Shown here one piece after another: positions 18,001 to 25,054 of a stretch of 64,000 bases of DNA. The stretch comes from Scytonema sp. UIC 10036. GTDB taxonomy: Bacteria > Cyanobacteriota > Cyanobacteriia > Cyanobacteriales > Nostocaceae. The notes under the pieces are model-generated. The model was given only the letters and a program-made list of their open reading frames with translations, did no database searches and was not told the origin of the DNA. How positions within the stretch are numbered: position 1 is the first letter of the stretch; each line of letters starts with the position of its first letter. The stretch lies in assembly GCF_009725235.1 (NCBI RefSeq), contig NZ_WJFC01000003.1, positions 124,001 to 188,000 on the forward strand. Direction: 5' to 3'. A program made the position numbers and the translations under genes.

Positions 18001-19428
18001 CATAGCAGTACTGTCCGTAGTGTCAGTTTCAGCCCCGACGGCACAATACTTGCCTCTAGCAGTTTTGATGGTACAGTCAAACTTTGGAATCTTGACGGTA
18101 CTTTAATTAAAACTCTAACGCATGGTGGGACAGTTTACAGCATTAGTTTTAGCCCTGATGGCAAGTTAATTGCTTCTGCAAGTTCAGATAAGACAGTAAA
18201 AATCTGGAGTTTAAACGGAGAGACACGTGCAACTCTAAAAGGACATGGCAGTGGGGTCACAAGTGTTAGTTTTAGCCCACGAAGCAGTATACTGGCGTCT
18301 GGCAGTTCAGACAATACAGTTAAACTGTGGAGTTTGAACGGGCAGGAAATTGCGACGCTTAAAGGGCACACAGCAGAACTGACAAGCGTTAGTTTTCATC
18401 CTGATGGTAACACCATTGCTTCTGCTAGTGAAGATTCCACAGTCAAAATCTGGAACCTTCATCAACAGAAAATCCCAATCCTTTGCGATAACGGTCAAGA
18501 GGCTACCCGCGTTTGTTTTAGTCCTGATGGAAAAACGATCGCTAGTGATGTCAAGAACACGGTCAAACTTTGGAAGCTTAATAGTCTTGAGAGGAAAACC
18601 CTTTCTGGGCATAGCTATGGTATTGCCAGCCTCAGTTTCAGTCCAGATGGCAAGTTTATTGCCTCTGGCAGTTTTGATAAAACAGTTAAACTTTGGAGTC
18701 AAGATGGACAGGTGCTTAAGACTCTCTTTGGACACGCGGGAGCAGTGAGAAGCGTTTGTTTTAGTCCTAACAACCAGTTAATTGTGACAGGAAGTGATGA
18801 TAAAACAGCTAAACTCTGGAATCAAGATGGTCAGGAAATTGCTACTTTCACCGGACATACTGGTGGGATATGGAGTGTGAGTTTTAGCCCTGACGGCAAG
18901 ATGATTGCTTCAGGAAGTGATGGTTCTGACAAAACCATAAAACTTTGGAGCATTGACGGTCAAGAACTCAAAACTCTTGAAGGGCATAGTAGTACGATCA
19001 ATAAAGTTAGTTTCAGTCCTAACGGCGAGATAATGGCTTCTGCTAGTTCAGACAACACGGTTAAACTGTGGAGCATTAACGGTCAAGAAATCCGAACTCT
19101 TAGGGGGCATAGCTATCAAGTTTTCGACGTTAGTTTTACCTCTGATGGTCAAATGATTGCTTCTGCTGATTGGGATGGTACAATCAAACTTTGGAACCTT
19201 GAAGGTCAACTACTTGTAACTCTAGAACGGCAAAGCAATAAAATTTCTAGCCTTAGCTTTAGCCCTGACAATCAAATATTGGCTGCTGCTACTAATAAAG
19301 GAATAATTTTATGGAATTTTAATTTAGACAATTTAGTGGAGTTTGGTTGCAAATGGCTGCATAATTATTTGCTGAATAATCCTAATGTTAAAGAAGACCG
19401 CAATCTTTGCAATATACATGTACATTAA
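15094..19428 (+). CDS. Caspase - STAND NTPase - WD40 protein with 14 regular WD40 repeats
   Basis: This 1444-residue paralogue of the preceding gene has a caspase domain (about 5-280) with H97 in FYFAGHGIALD and C152 in ILDCCFAGAF. The STAND NTPase has P-loop GASGTGKSS (K350) and LLVVDQFEELV as Walker B. A charged coiled-coil segment (about 745-795) replaces the membrane helix of its neighbour. The C-terminal part (about 845-1415) holds 14 WD40 units with the pattern GH...VxSVSFSPDG...IASxSxDxTVKLW, enough for two seven-bladed propellers. Units 5, 7, 8 and 14 are the most diverged. The repeats are also similar at DNA level, which favours repeat shuffling. The tail FGCKWLHNYLL...DRNLC matches the neighbour's tail. 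It likely works as an oligomerising sensor-protease; partner and substrate are not visible. Confidence 0.92.
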   Translation: MPKSKYEFQRNLAVIVGINNYSNGIPMLETAVPDATEIARILKQDYKYEVRLLLDKDASLEELIQLLVAFQMQKIPLERETVMVSGNDRVLFYFAGHGIALDALESQEGPAGYLIPHNAHAGNISTYLLMQELHNALVSLPCRHLLTILDCCFAGAFRWSSLKRDIVPSQTVYKERYERFISDRAWQVITSAAHDQKALDFLACRGTVDQHSPFAAALLRALHGGADTNPPAKNGKPAGDGVITATELYSYLRDELETTTEKFYKRQTPGLFQLSKHDKGEYIFLVPGHELNLPPAPPLNRENNPYRGLKPFDKAHSHLFFGRQEVVKDLSAFVNKHQLTVVLGASGTGKSSLVKAGLIPNLENAVENQWQVLEPIRPGEFPMTALARANLQMILGATPEDTASIDAYSQDLRQETGRFALDMAAWSNAHPQIKLLLVVDQFEELVTMCHSEQERQQFLKALEAALKSNQLYIVLTLRSDFEPQFFNSAFSSQWMDARFLLRPMTQDELREVIEKPAVERVLYFNPPDLVERLINEVVQMPGALPLLSFTLSELYLKYLERRGDDRALTEFDYFELGSVAGSLTQRATQEYRNLVKVDPAYEHTVRQVMLRMVTVEGGELARRRVPKSELVYESVEENNRVKTVIECFSAARLLVEGKEIGDEAYVEPAHDALVRGWNKLQQWKNSQQESLVLRQRLTPAANDWQNQQHSSDYLWSNDPRLPVLEKVLKSAFEGNWLNKLEIEFVKQSIQKRHDELEETKERLRISEERRVEAEKQNAIALSRSSEAFFGSNQQLEALVAGVKAGRKLQKLLAENAISQESLTIKQTAINLQRIIYSIRERNRLEGHSGPVQSVSFSPDGSVIATASWDNTVKLWSQEGRLLRTFKGHKDGVLSNSFSPDGKTIASTGWDNTIKLWNLEGQELTTLRGHTNQIWSVSFSPDGEIIASTSMDATVKLWSKDGGELKTLKGHSSTVRSVSFSPDGTILASSSFDGTVKLWNLDGTLIKTLTHGGTVYSISFSPDGKLIASASSDKTVKIWSLNGETRATLKGHGSGVTSVSFSPRSSILASGSSDNTVKLWSLNGQEIATLKGHTAELTSVSFHPDGNTIASASEDSTVKIWNLHQQKIPILCDNGQEATRVCFSPDGKTIASDVKNTVKLWKLNSLERKTLSGHSYGIASLSFSPDGKFIASGSFDKTVKLWSQDGQVLKTLFGHAGAVRSVCFSPNNQLIVTGSDDKTAKLWNQDGQEIATFTGHTGGIWSVSFSPDGKMIASGSDGSDKTIKLWSIDGQELKTLEGHSSTINKVSFSPNGEIMASASSDNTVKLWSINGQEIRTLRGHSYQVFDVSFTSDGQMIASADWDGTIKLWNLEGQLLVTLERQSNKISSLSFSPDNQILAAATNKGIILWNFNLDNLVEFGCKWLHNYLLNNPNVKEDRNLCNIHVH

Positions 19429-19510
19429 TTTAATACATTAGGACTTATAATTGTACAAACAGGTACGCAAAGACCGGATTATGTATAACGTGGGCAATTT
19501 GTTCTGGTTT

Positions 19511-19539
19511 CTCGTTCCCAGGCTCAGCCTGGGAACGAG
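19511..19539. repeat. Palindrome CTCGTTCCCAGGCT/AGCCTGGGAACGAG
   Basis: This near-perfect inverted repeat lies between the 3' ends of the convergent caspase and HD-Pnk genes. The same family is seen at 1161-1210 and 58607-58722. It could also act as a transcript-end hairpin, but no T-run follows it. Confidence 0.75.
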
Positions 19540-19555
19540 AGAGGGAGCGGTCAAT

Positions 19556-20698
19556 TTATTGCGTTATCCAATCCACATGTTGCGCTTCGATAATATTGGG
19601 AACTTCCAAACGGTTCCTCATTCGGTAAAGCACTTTTTCAGGTACCATGGCGTCTCGCTCGCGATTTCTGTGCAACAACTCATCCCAAGGCGCTTCCAAG
19701 TAAACAATGCGAACCCTGGCTTGATAACTGGAAAACAGGCGAATTAACATCCCGCGTAACTGGCGGCTCAGGTTCGTTGCATTCCACACAAAAGATTGTT
19801 GCGATCGCAAATATTCTTTAGCAATGGCTTTTGCTTGATTGGTGACAATGCCTTGGTCATCATCTGGGTCAACACCCATTGTCTTTCGCAATTCATCCAA
19901 AGAAATAACCTCCCAGTCTGCCAAATTTTCCTGAATCCAAGTATCCTTACCAGAACCAGGCAATCCCGACATGAGAACAACCTGAAAGCGAGTGTCATCA
20001 TAAGCATCATAATCTGGGTAGCTATTTTCTTTTTGAAAATAAACAAACCGACTGTGAGCCGATGGAAACAATCGCGGATGCTCCAAGCACATATTTTCCT
20101 GACAAAATTCGCGGAAAAACTCAATACGCTCAAATAACTGCACCTGGTCACTGCAGTAACGCCCCCGAACATCTGCTTCAGCAAGCATTGCCAACATATC
20201 GCAACGTATGATTTGACTGGCTTTGATAACAGACCGTTCTGGATTGGGCTTATCCCAAAACCACAAAGGCAAACTACCAAATTTTACCAAAGCAACAATT
20301 GCTTCCCGTTCTCTCAAAGGAACATTCAAATCCCAAAGAATTTCTTGTGCCATTTTTGCTCCTTGTAGGACATGACCTTTAGAGGAGATAGCACCATCTT
20401 CTTCTATTTGAGTGGCAACAGGTTTTGCAACATCATGTAGCAAAGCAGCAGCAAATAAGACCGAACGTTCGTTTGGAGGTAGCGAACGCCATTGAGGTAA
20501 GTCAACTAATGCTTCACAGACCAAACGTGTATGTATCAGAACATTACCTTCAGCATGGTAGCGGGGGTCTTGAGGACAGTCAGCCAAAGCACTGAGCCAG
20601 TCAAACTCAGATTCCAGCGCTGACCAATCGATTGACCAGTTCGTTTCATCAGGACAGTGAGGAAACGACCAAGATATTAAAGAAACAGAGGTATTCAT
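19556..20698 (-). CDS. HD-Pnk: HD phosphohydrolase fused to 5'-OH polynucleotide kinase
   Basis: The 380-residue protein has an N-terminal HD domain (about 45-200; H48, H56, then ALLHDVAKP with H88-D89) and a C-terminal P-loop kinase (about 238-380; MSGLPGSGKDTW with K251-D252). The kinase also has an ISLDEL Asp, a lid-like HRNRERD and a final RMRNRLEVP. This is the arrangement of HD-Pnk end-healing enzymes, described biochemically from Runella: the HD module removes 2',3'-cyclic or 3' phosphates and the kinase phosphorylates 5'-OH ends. Its start overlaps the stop of the RNA ligase gene by 4 bp (ATGA), so the two are almost certainly co-translated. Healing followed by sealing of broken RNA is the expected pathway. 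Activity is inferred from motifs only. Confidence 0.9.
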   Translation of the reverse strand: MNTSVSLISWSFPHCPDETNWSIDWSALESEFDWLSALADCPQDPRYHAEGNVLIHTRLVCEALVDLPQWRSLPPNERSVLFAAALLHDVAKPVATQIEEDGAISSKGHVLQGAKMAQEILWDLNVPLREREAIVALVKFGSLPLWFWDKPNPERSVIKASQIIRCDMLAMLAEADVRGRYCSDQVQLFERIEFFREFCQENMCLEHPRLFPSAHSRFVYFQKENSYPDYDAYDDTRFQVVLMSGLPGSGKDTWIQENLADWEVISLDELRKTMGVDPDDDQGIVTNQAKAIAKEYLRSQQSFVWNATNLSRQLRGMLIRLFSSYQARVRIVYLEAPWDELLHRNRERDAMVPEKVLYRMRNRLEVPNIIEAQHVDWITQ

Positions 20699-21486
20699 GG
20701 TTGGAACAAATCGACATCAGGACGCAGAATATTAGGTATGATGGGGCGGTTGAGCCAATGACCATCCGATTGCTTGATAGTTGTTAAAAAGCTGGAACGA
20801 ACGTACTTATAGCGAGCAGTCACCGTATCTCCCAGTTCAACCTTGATATACAAACCTTCCATAAGATTTGTTTGGTCAGTTTGTTTGAGAGAACGTTCCA
20901 CATCCAGTCCCCTTTCCAGGCAAAGTTCCTGAAAGCGTTCTAAATGTTGGGGAGTTTGGTAATGAGAATTACCCAGCAATCCTATCAGTTGTTTGTAAGA
21001 TAAGAGTTCCCCAGCAAACAGCACGGGTACCGAAACCAAAGGTAACCCAGCCAATAACTGCTTGCGGCTAGACGTACTGAGAAATTGTTGCTTTTCCAAA
21101 TCCAGCACATCGTACTCAAGAAAGTAATGAGGCAAAGCGTCGTAAAACACAGTATGTTTGGCGTAAAGCCATTCGCCAAACAAAATATAGCGAGTTCCCA
21201 ACACCTGCCAAAAAGCAACAGCATGGGTATTTGCCCACTGTTTGAACAAGTTAAAATGCTTTTCCCTCTGTCCCCCCGTGAGATAGTGTCCCCGACTTTG
21301 CAATTGGATTAGACCATCAGCACTGAAACTAATAGCAGCATTAGCCCCATCTACTTTTTCTTCGACGACTACATACTGGTGTTGTATGGCACAAAAGGGG
21401 ATGCTATCGAGGTCTTCATCTCCTGGTTGCGATCGCGAACCCTCAATATGATGAGTACGCGGATATTTGTATATTTGTTTTTCCAT
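20695..21486 (-). CDS. RNA ligase family protein
   Basis: The 263-residue protein belongs to the nucleotidyltransferase superfamily of ATP-dependent RNA ligases. Motif I is EEKVDGANA, with K44 as the lysine that would become adenylylated. FGEWLYAKH corresponds to motif III/IIIa, EGLYIKVE to motif IV and ARYKYVR to motif V. It is short, lacking a large extra C-terminal domain, as in minimal Rnl-type ligases. It is the first gene of a two-gene unit with HD-Pnk, whose 5'-phosphate and 3'-OH products are its substrates. Together they form an RNA-repair cassette. The physiological RNA target (for example tRNA cut by a toxin) is unknown. Confidence 0.9.
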   Translation of the reverse strand: MEKQIYKYPRTHHIEGSRSQPGDEDLDSIPFCAIQHQYVVVEEKVDGANAAISFSADGLIQLQSRGHYLTGGQREKHFNLFKQWANTHAVAFWQVLGTRYILFGEWLYAKHTVFYDALPHYFLEYDVLDLEKQQFLSTSSRKQLLAGLPLVSVPVLFAGELLSYKQLIGLLGNSHYQTPQHLERFQELCLERGLDVERSLKQTDQTNLMEGLYIKVELGDTVTARYKYVRSSFLTTIKQSDGHWLNRPIIPNILRPDVDLFQP

Positions 21487-21999
21487 TGCTTTACCTTGGC
21501 AACTGCGATTTCACAGCGAATAGAAGCGAACTTGCACGGAGAAAGCAACTCGATTTCATTCGAGAAGTGCTGCCATTCGCCCTTGAGGTGACTTGAAGTG
21601 AGATGTGAGATTACATACGCCGTAACCGCTAGTTTCCAAGAGTAGATATTTTTATATTGTTTACTTCACTAGCGCTGGGAGGTTTTTCGGATTTTACAGC
21701 AGTTTTCAGGTAAATAGACCACAGTCGTAGGGAAGCTCTTGCCTTGCGCCCCTACAAACGGTGTGGTTCATTTAGGTGAAAACTGAGGAAATTAATAGCT
21801 TTCTCACCTCTTACCTCTGTGTCCTCTGCGCCTCTGCGGTTAAATAAATTACTTTAAAACCGCAGAGGCACAGAGATCGCAGAGAAAAAAGATGAGAAAT
21901 TGCCGACTGAATCAAAATTTTATGAGTCACCTTGACAGAGCAAGGATGCTTACCCCACAAGAGGCATCAGTATTGTGTTTATTTCAACATTAGTAACAC
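21487..21999. repeat. Intergenic region with MITE-like element copy B (about 21770-21941)
   Basis: No gene is seen. The right half holds copy B of the element described at 6360-6542, in opposite orientation. Its recognisable end CACCTTGACAGAGC is at 21928-21941, and its internal inverted arms read CTCTGCGCCTCTGCGGTT and AACCGCAGAGGCACAGAG (about 21820-21880). The left terminal repeat is decayed. The part from 21487 to 21700 has no recognisable feature apart from presumably containing the ligase promoter. Confidence 0.7.
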
Positions 22000-22758
22000 T
22001 TAGGCATTAACAACCCCTGCATCAACTGCAAGTTCTAACAGGTGAAAAGGTGGTTGGTCGGGGAGCTTTTTCTTCAGAAGCGGCATGGATACGTTATACA
22101 CCGGAATGTTACTTATAGTTCGCCCCTCTAAATGACCGTTATGAGCGTGACCGTGAAAAGCAGCAGTCACCGAATATCGGGTGAGTGGTTCCTCAAGACG
22201 ACTCGAACCGAGAAATGGAAAAATTTCTGGCGGTTCACCCTCAACGGTAGCCTGGATTGGGGAATAGTGAAGTACAGCAATGCGGTGAGAAGTTTCTAAT
22301 CTCGCTAATGCGGATTCTAGTTTTAAGGCTTCATCCACTGCCTCATGGACAAAGTGCTTGATGGCTTCTTCACCCCAAGCTCCTAACGCCTTAGAACCAA
22401 AGCCTCCAGCAAATCCCTTCACCCCAGCAAAACCAACACCCTTAACCTCACAAGCATCCCCATCAAGCACCCGCACACCTGCTTCAGTCAGAATTTGTTT
22501 GACCTCATCTTGCTTTCCAGATTCATAATCGTGATTGCCAAACACAGCAATAGTTGGAATTTTAGCAGATACTAGCTCCTTGACGAGGACGTAGGCTTCC
22601 TCGGGCTGCCCGTAGTCTGTTAAATCGCCGCATAGCAACAGCACGTCGGCAAGCTCGCTCGCTTGCTCAAACAGGGGTTGCAAGGCTCCCTGAGATGTCT
22701 TGGTACAATGGATATCTCCTACTGCTGCTATACGCACTACATCCTTCGTTGTCGCCAT
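22000..22758 (-). CDS. Metallophosphoesterase (calcineurin-like)
   Basis: The 252-residue protein has the complete metallophosphoesterase motif series: AVGDIHCTK (D-x-H), LLCGDLTDYG (GDxxD), VFGNHDYESG (GNHD), VLHYSP (H) and FHGHAHNG (GHxH). It has no signal peptide, so it is cytoplasmic. It could hydrolyse phosphomono- or phosphodiesters; the substrate is not evident. It lies upstream of the RNA ligase/HD-Pnk pair on the same strand but 513 bp away, and is divergent to a nucleotidyltransferase at 23013, so a link to nucleic-acid end processing is possible but unproven. Confidence 0.9.
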   Translation of the reverse strand: MATTKDVVRIAAVGDIHCTKTSQGALQPLFEQASELADVLLLCGDLTDYGQPEEAYVLVKELVSAKIPTIAVFGNHDYESGKQDEVKQILTEAGVRVLDGDACEVKGVGFAGVKGFAGGFGSKALGAWGEEAIKHFVHEAVDEALKLESALARLETSHRIAVLHYSPIQATVEGEPPEIFPFLGSSRLEEPLTRYSVTAAFHGHAHNGHLEGRTISNIPVYNVSMPLLKKKLPDQPPFHLLELAVDAGVVNA

Positions 22759-22943
22759 CAGTTTTTCCCCTTAAACTTAATTAGATCATGGCGCAGTTAC
22801 TGGGTAGATTTTCATGCATCAATAGGAGCATTTATTTTGAAAATATATCAGTATTTTTACAGATTATTGCTTCGCTCTCCGGATTGAAGATTTATTTTGA
22901 GTTTTCAAAGACAATCGAGTTCTTAAGTACTTACTCACTTGTC

Positions 22944-22979
22944 CCCCTCATTTTTAGGTAGAAACCTAAAAACGAGGGG
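22944..22979. other. Strong 16-bp stem-loop upstream of nucleotidyltransferase gene
   Basis: The arms CCCCTCATTTTTAGGT (22944-22959) and ACCTAAAAACGAGGGG (22964-22979) pair with one mismatch around the loop AGAA. It lies about 33 bp before the start at 23013. No T-run follows on either side, so it is not a typical terminator. It could be a regulatory hairpin in the 5' leader or a small repeat. Confidence 0.5.
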
Positions 22980-23012
22980 TTAAAAGAATCTGGGAAGTCA
23001 AATATAAAGAAT

Positions 23013-23837
23013 ATGCAAACTGAAACAATCACTCAAATTGAACTCGATCCACAAACTCGCGCTTTTTACTGTCAAGCACTTCAACTCCTAAATGAGTCTA
23101 AAGTGCCATTTCTGGTTGCAGGAGCATTTGCTTTTGAGCGCCACACCGGTATTGCACGTCCGACAAAGGATTTGGATATTTTCGTTCGCCCACAGGATAA
23201 AGAGCGAATTATGGAGGTTCTATCTGCGGCAAGTTGTGAGACTGAAGTGCATTCACAACACTGGTTAGCAAAAGCTTTCTGTGGTGAAAACTTTGTTGAT
23301 ATTATCTTTAACTCTGCTAATGGTATTACTGAAATTGATAATGGCTGGTTTCAGCGTGCTGTCAGCGTGGAAGTGCTGGGCATCCCCGTCCAAATTTGTT
23401 CGCCTGAAGACCTATTATGGTCAAAGTCCTTCATCATGGCTCGCGATCGCTATGACGGAGCAGATGTTGCCCACGTACTTCTCACTTGTGCTGAAGATTT
23501 AGATTGGTCATACCTGCTTCATTGCTTTGGCTCAGACTGGCGAGTTCTCTTCAGCCATTTGATTCTTTTTGGCTTTATCTACCCAGCAGAGCGATCGCGC
23601 ATACCAAACTGGGTGATGCAAGAATTATCCAAGCGGTTGCAAGATGAAATTAACAATCCCCCCCCAAACGAAAAACTTTGTCAGGGGACACTACTCTCAC
23701 CATTACAGTATCTCATTGATGTAGAACAGTGGGGATATAAAGATGCAAGACTTCAGCCTGCAGGGAATCTGACAGCAGAAGAAGTTTCTCAATGGACAAC
23801 AACACTTACTGAAGAAATCAAAAGTAAATCTGATTGA
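23013..23837 (+). CDS. Nucleotidyltransferase-fold protein
   Basis: The 274-residue protein has an N-terminal nucleotidyltransferase fold: FLVAGAFAFERHTGIARPTKDLDIFVRP provides the Gly-rich turn and the D-x-D metal-binding pair (DLD). The third acidic strand is in NFVDIIFN. The C-terminal half is mainly helical. Such proteins resemble aminoglycoside and MNT-type nucleotidyltransferases, but the substrate is unknown. It diverges from the metallophosphoesterase gene across a 254-bp gap. Start chosen at the ATG after TATAAAGAAT; no strong ribosome-binding site is seen. Confidence 0.8.
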   Translation: MQTETITQIELDPQTRAFYCQALQLLNESKVPFLVAGAFAFERHTGIARPTKDLDIFVRPQDKERIMEVLSAASCETEVHSQHWLAKAFCGENFVDIIFNSANGITEIDNGWFQRAVSVEVLGIPVQICSPEDLLWSKSFIMARDRYDGADVAHVLLTCAEDLDWSYLLHCFGSDWRVLFSHLILFGFIYPAERSRIPNWVMQELSKRLQDEINNPPPNEKLCQGTLLSPLQYLIDVEQWGYKDARLQPAGNLTAEEVSQWTTTLTEEIKSKSD

Positions 23838-23859
23838 GAAGGAATACATTTTTCAATTA

Positions 23860-23963
23860 ATATCATGTCCGCTTATATACCCTGAGTAAAACTCACGCAA
23901 AGGCGCTAAGGCGCTAAGAAATTAAGAAAGTTTTCCGCATGGTTGTGCTACCGGAAATGATAT
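23860..23963. repeat. MITE-like 104-bp element (ATATCATGTCCG ends), copy 1
   Basis: It starts ATATCATGTCCGCTTATATA and ends CCGGAAATGATAT, giving imperfect terminal inverted repeats, with an internal CGCAAAGGCGCTAAGGCGC block. Copies 2 and 3 lie in the other orientation at 41601-41704 and 42877-42979, with almost the same length. There is no coding capacity. Confidence 0.75.
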
Positions 23964-24069
23964 ATAAGGGGTTGGAAATGGCAAGCAAATTACCAACTCC
24001 TCAAAAACTGTCACCAAATTTTCTTAAGATAATTCTGGAGCAATTTCTCCAATTGCTGTACAGTACTGG

Positions 24070-24687
24070 TCACTGGTCACTGGTCACTGTTAATAACTCC
24101 AACACCTTAGAGCGTAACGGCTCGTCCTCTGGGAGTGCCATAAGTTCGTCAATCGCCTGCTGCCGAACTTTCCCCTTGCCCAAAATTCTTAACCAAAGTG
24201 TTTTTTCGGTTTCAGGTAACTCGTCAATTGCCACTATTGCTGACCGGAAAGATTTTGCTAAAAAGTATACCCCAGGTGACCATTGCCTCTTTTTAGGTCT
24301 CGCCCTAAATCCTTCGATCAATTCAGAAGAAGCCGTTGGTGTCAGAACCCACAGTCTGGGTAAATTGGTTTCTTCAACCTGTTGCTGGTTTTCGCTTGGC
24401 TGACGCTCAAATTTGTCAATCATTTTTAATAACTTCAGCAGAGAGTTAGAAACGTCCATCTCATCCGGTTCATCACGGAAAGTTTCAAAAATTGCAGCCT
24501 TAGCAGCAAATCGACCCAATAAGCCCAACTTTGTAACATCTGCTACAGGTGGTGATTCATGAGGTACAAACCAAACATCTATCTCCACATACTCTGATAA
24601 TCGGCGAGCTATCTGTATCGAACCCAGAGGGTGCAATAACTCTTTGAAATAGCTTTTGACAAATCGATCGTAGGAAGAGCGTGTCAT
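24070..24687 (-). CDS. Conserved hypothetical protein, possible PD-(D/E)XK-like
   Basis: The 205-residue protein begins TRSSYDRFVKSYFKELL, contains EIDVWFVPHESP (about residues 52-63), then LGLLGRFAAKAAIFETFRD, and ends in a Leu/Glu-rich helical part. Similar cyanobacterial proteins are annotated as hypothetical; the N-terminal layout suggests a relation to Rpn/transposase-like PD-(D/E)XK nucleases, but no clear active site can be assigned. The last residues LLTVTSDQ and the stop are encoded by tandem GTCACTG repeats, so the present C-terminus is repeat-derived. Function unknown. Confidence 0.65.
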   Translation of the reverse strand: MTRSSYDRFVKSYFKELLHPLGSIQIARRLSEYVEIDVWFVPHESPPVADVTKLGLLGRFAAKAAIFETFRDEPDEMDVSNSLLKLLKMIDKFERQPSENQQQVEETNLPRLWVLTPTASSELIEGFRARPKKRQWSPGVYFLAKSFRSAIVAIDELPETEKTLWLRILGKGKVRQQAIDELMALPEDEPLRSKVLELLTVTSDQ

Positions 24688-24760
24688 ATCATGTCAGGAT
24701 AAATACTTGTATTATATTTGTAGTTAAGATGCATGCGCTAAAGCGCAACTACGAACACTT

Positions 24761-25054
24761 CTAAAGATACTTCTGAAGCGTTTTTTCCAACTGCTGCACC
24801 GTCGCTCTAGGAGAAGGGCGAGGTAACGGCTCCTCCCTCCCCTCTTCCTCTGCGCCCTCTGCGCCTCTGCGGTTTACAAAAAAAAGTACTGGAACCTCGT
24901 ATTGATACGCTTGAAACCAATCGTCACGAGTCGTAATATCCCGAATTTCCAATTCTAGAGAAGCAATACTTTGCTTCTCCACAATTTGTTCCAACTTTTC
25001 TTGCAAACCCTCACACAAATGACATCCCGGCTTGCTGTACAAAATTAATCGCAT
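24761..25054 (-). CDS. Glutaredoxin-like (DUF836) protein with in-frame repeat insertion
   Basis: The 97-residue thioredoxin-fold protein starts MRLILYSKPGCHLCEGL; CHLC is the redox CxxC. The cis-Pro region is YEVPVLF, and it ends in SPRATVQQLEKTLQKYL. Residues about 59-75 (NRRGAEGAEEEGREEP) replace a short turn expected between VLF and the LPR..SPRA part. They are encoded by CTCTGCG-type repeat DNA (about 24828-24885) of the same kind as in the MITE-like elements. The insertion keeps the frame and both halves are otherwise well preserved. It probably acts as a cytoplasmic thiol oxidoreductase, if the insertion is tolerated. Confidence 0.85.
   Translation of the reverse strand: MRLILYSKPGCHLCEGLQEKLEQIVEKQSIASLELEIRDITTRDDWFQAYQYEVPVLFFVNRRGAEGAEEEGREEPLPRPSPRATVQQLEKTLQKYL

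Noticed and set aside
18307..18735. A 142-codon minus-strand frame with repeated patterns
   Set aside because: It is the antisense shadow of WD40 repeats, which explains its internal regularity.
19768..20280. A 170-codon minus-strand frame
   Set aside because: It overlaps HD-Pnk in another frame; the HD-Pnk frame has clear motifs, this one none.
23939..24403. A 154-codon + strand frame starting in MITE-like copy 1
   Set aside because: It is antisense to the better supported hypothetical gene at 24070-24687, and its start lies in repeat DNA.
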